From positions 1 through 20,392 of IMG/VR virus record IMGVR_UViG_3300027839_000082: a stretch of 20,392 bases of DNA; one strand, given 5' to 3'. Positions 20,165 through 20,392 of the stretch are shown piece by piece (positions within the stretch are counted from its first letter, which is position 1; each line of letters opens with the position of its first letter). The position numbers and the translations under genes were made by a program. The notes beneath the pieces are model-generated. The model was not told the origin of the DNA, ran no database searches, and saw nothing but the letters and a program-made list of their open reading frames with translations. The DNA comes from a virus.

Positions 20165-20392
20165 ATTTATACGCCCAAGCTGGTATTCCACTGAAATTAG
20201 CGTCCAAATTTAGCCCTCTAAGGCTGTTTTATAAGTTTTCCGTGAACTTGTGCGCTTGGTCAAGGTGTGGTGATGAAGCACCAATTTAGAGCCAAATGGG
20301 AAAAACGCCCTCTAAGATGATTTTGGTAAAAATAATTAAAAAAAGGCTTGGTTTGCGCTGGTGAAAGCGTGAACTTGTCGTATGATGATTAA
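20165..20392 (+). other. Non-coding end region with paired short motifs
   Basis: No credible gene is seen on either strand. Two motifs each occur twice in the same order: GCCCTCTAAG at 20213-20222 and 20307-20316, and CGTGAACTTGT at 20241-20251 and 20368-20378. A five-pair hairpin TGGTG-ATGAAG-CACCA lies at 20268-20283, with a 15-codon ORF (MKHQFRAKWEKRPLR) starting at the ATG in its loop. The copies keep the same relative reading frame (PLR then SVNL), but the second is interrupted by stops, so this could be decayed coding sequence or regulatory repeats. No clear -35/-10 promoter pair was found. Confidence 0.6.

Noticed and set aside
19977-20207. A minus-strand ORF of 76 residues at the 3' end, with AGGAGG-like purine runs inside
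   Set aside because: It covers the end of a real tail gene and a terminator, its GGGGERRRE stretch is just the polypyrimidine tract read backwards, and the ATG has no suitable ribosome site.
20273-20320. MKHQFRAKWEKRPLR as a real peptide gene
   Set aside because: Only 15 codons, its ATG is inside a hairpin loop, and the upstream GGTG is a poor ribosome site; kept only as a note in the non-coding region.
20165-20392. tRNA or attachment site in the last 230 bases
   Set aside because: No cloverleaf could be drawn and no integrase or tRNA-like 3' end is visible; the short repeats are described without that claim.

Overview
The window is a 20.4-kb stretch of a tailed bacteriophage (or prophage) genome. 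Every supported gene is on the + strand, and the genes are packed tightly with ATGA, TAATG and GTGA stop/start overlaps. The base composition is AT-rich. Clear Shine-Dalgarno sequences (for example AAAGGAGA before the tail tube gene and GAGGTGA before the small gene at 12139) point to a bacterial host that uses SD-dependent initiation, but the sequence alone does not fix the host. The tail genes (terminator-like protein, tube, frameshifted assembly chaperones, tape measure, tip proteins) indicate a long-tailed, probably siphovirus-like particle. The fibre and small-gene styles resemble uncultured aquatic phages, which is an impression from family resemblance and not a search result.

Layout. 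1-198 is the C-terminal end of the large terminase. 206-4159 is the head module: portal, MuF-type minor head protein, a small virion-morphogenesis protein, scaffold and major capsid protein, closed by a strong intrinsic terminator (4182-4216). 4240-9501 is one 1753-residue repetitive fibre or appendage protein that ends in a Peptidase_G2 (IMC) self-cleaving chaperone domain. 9540-10899 holds six very small genes (single-membrane-span and coiled-coil proteins, a DUF6447-like protein, and a pair of 51-residue proteins). They are followed by a lysozyme-like or transglycosylase-like protein (10900-11394) and an intact metallophosphoesterase (11391-12146). Together these form a probable lysis/accessory island between the head and neck genes. 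12139-20103 is the neck and tail module: connector-like protein, tail-terminator-like protein, tail tube, a -1 frameshifted G/GT chaperone pair, tape measure, a large tail tip/hub-like protein and a small distal tail protein. 20104-20392 has no convincing gene. It holds a tandem polypyrimidine repeat, a terminator, and two spaced copies of a pair of short motifs.

Working together: terminase and portal package DNA into a scaffolded shell with no protease visible here. Neck proteins join it to a tail whose length is set by the 659-residue tape measure with the help of the frameshifted chaperones. The giant fibre probably trimerises and self-trims through its C-terminal domain. The small membrane proteins plus the muralytic candidate probably release progeny.

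Most interesting signals: (1) a two-copy 96-residue fibre module with a 46-residue core identical in protein but full of synonymous DNA changes; (2) a slippery A-run in the chaperone gene followed by an 11-bp long-range stem that would enclose the zero-frame stop; (3) a relay of two overlapping mini-ORFs after the fibre gene; (4) two adjacent 51-residue genes that look like diverged paralogues; (5) the repeat-rich terminal non-coding region.
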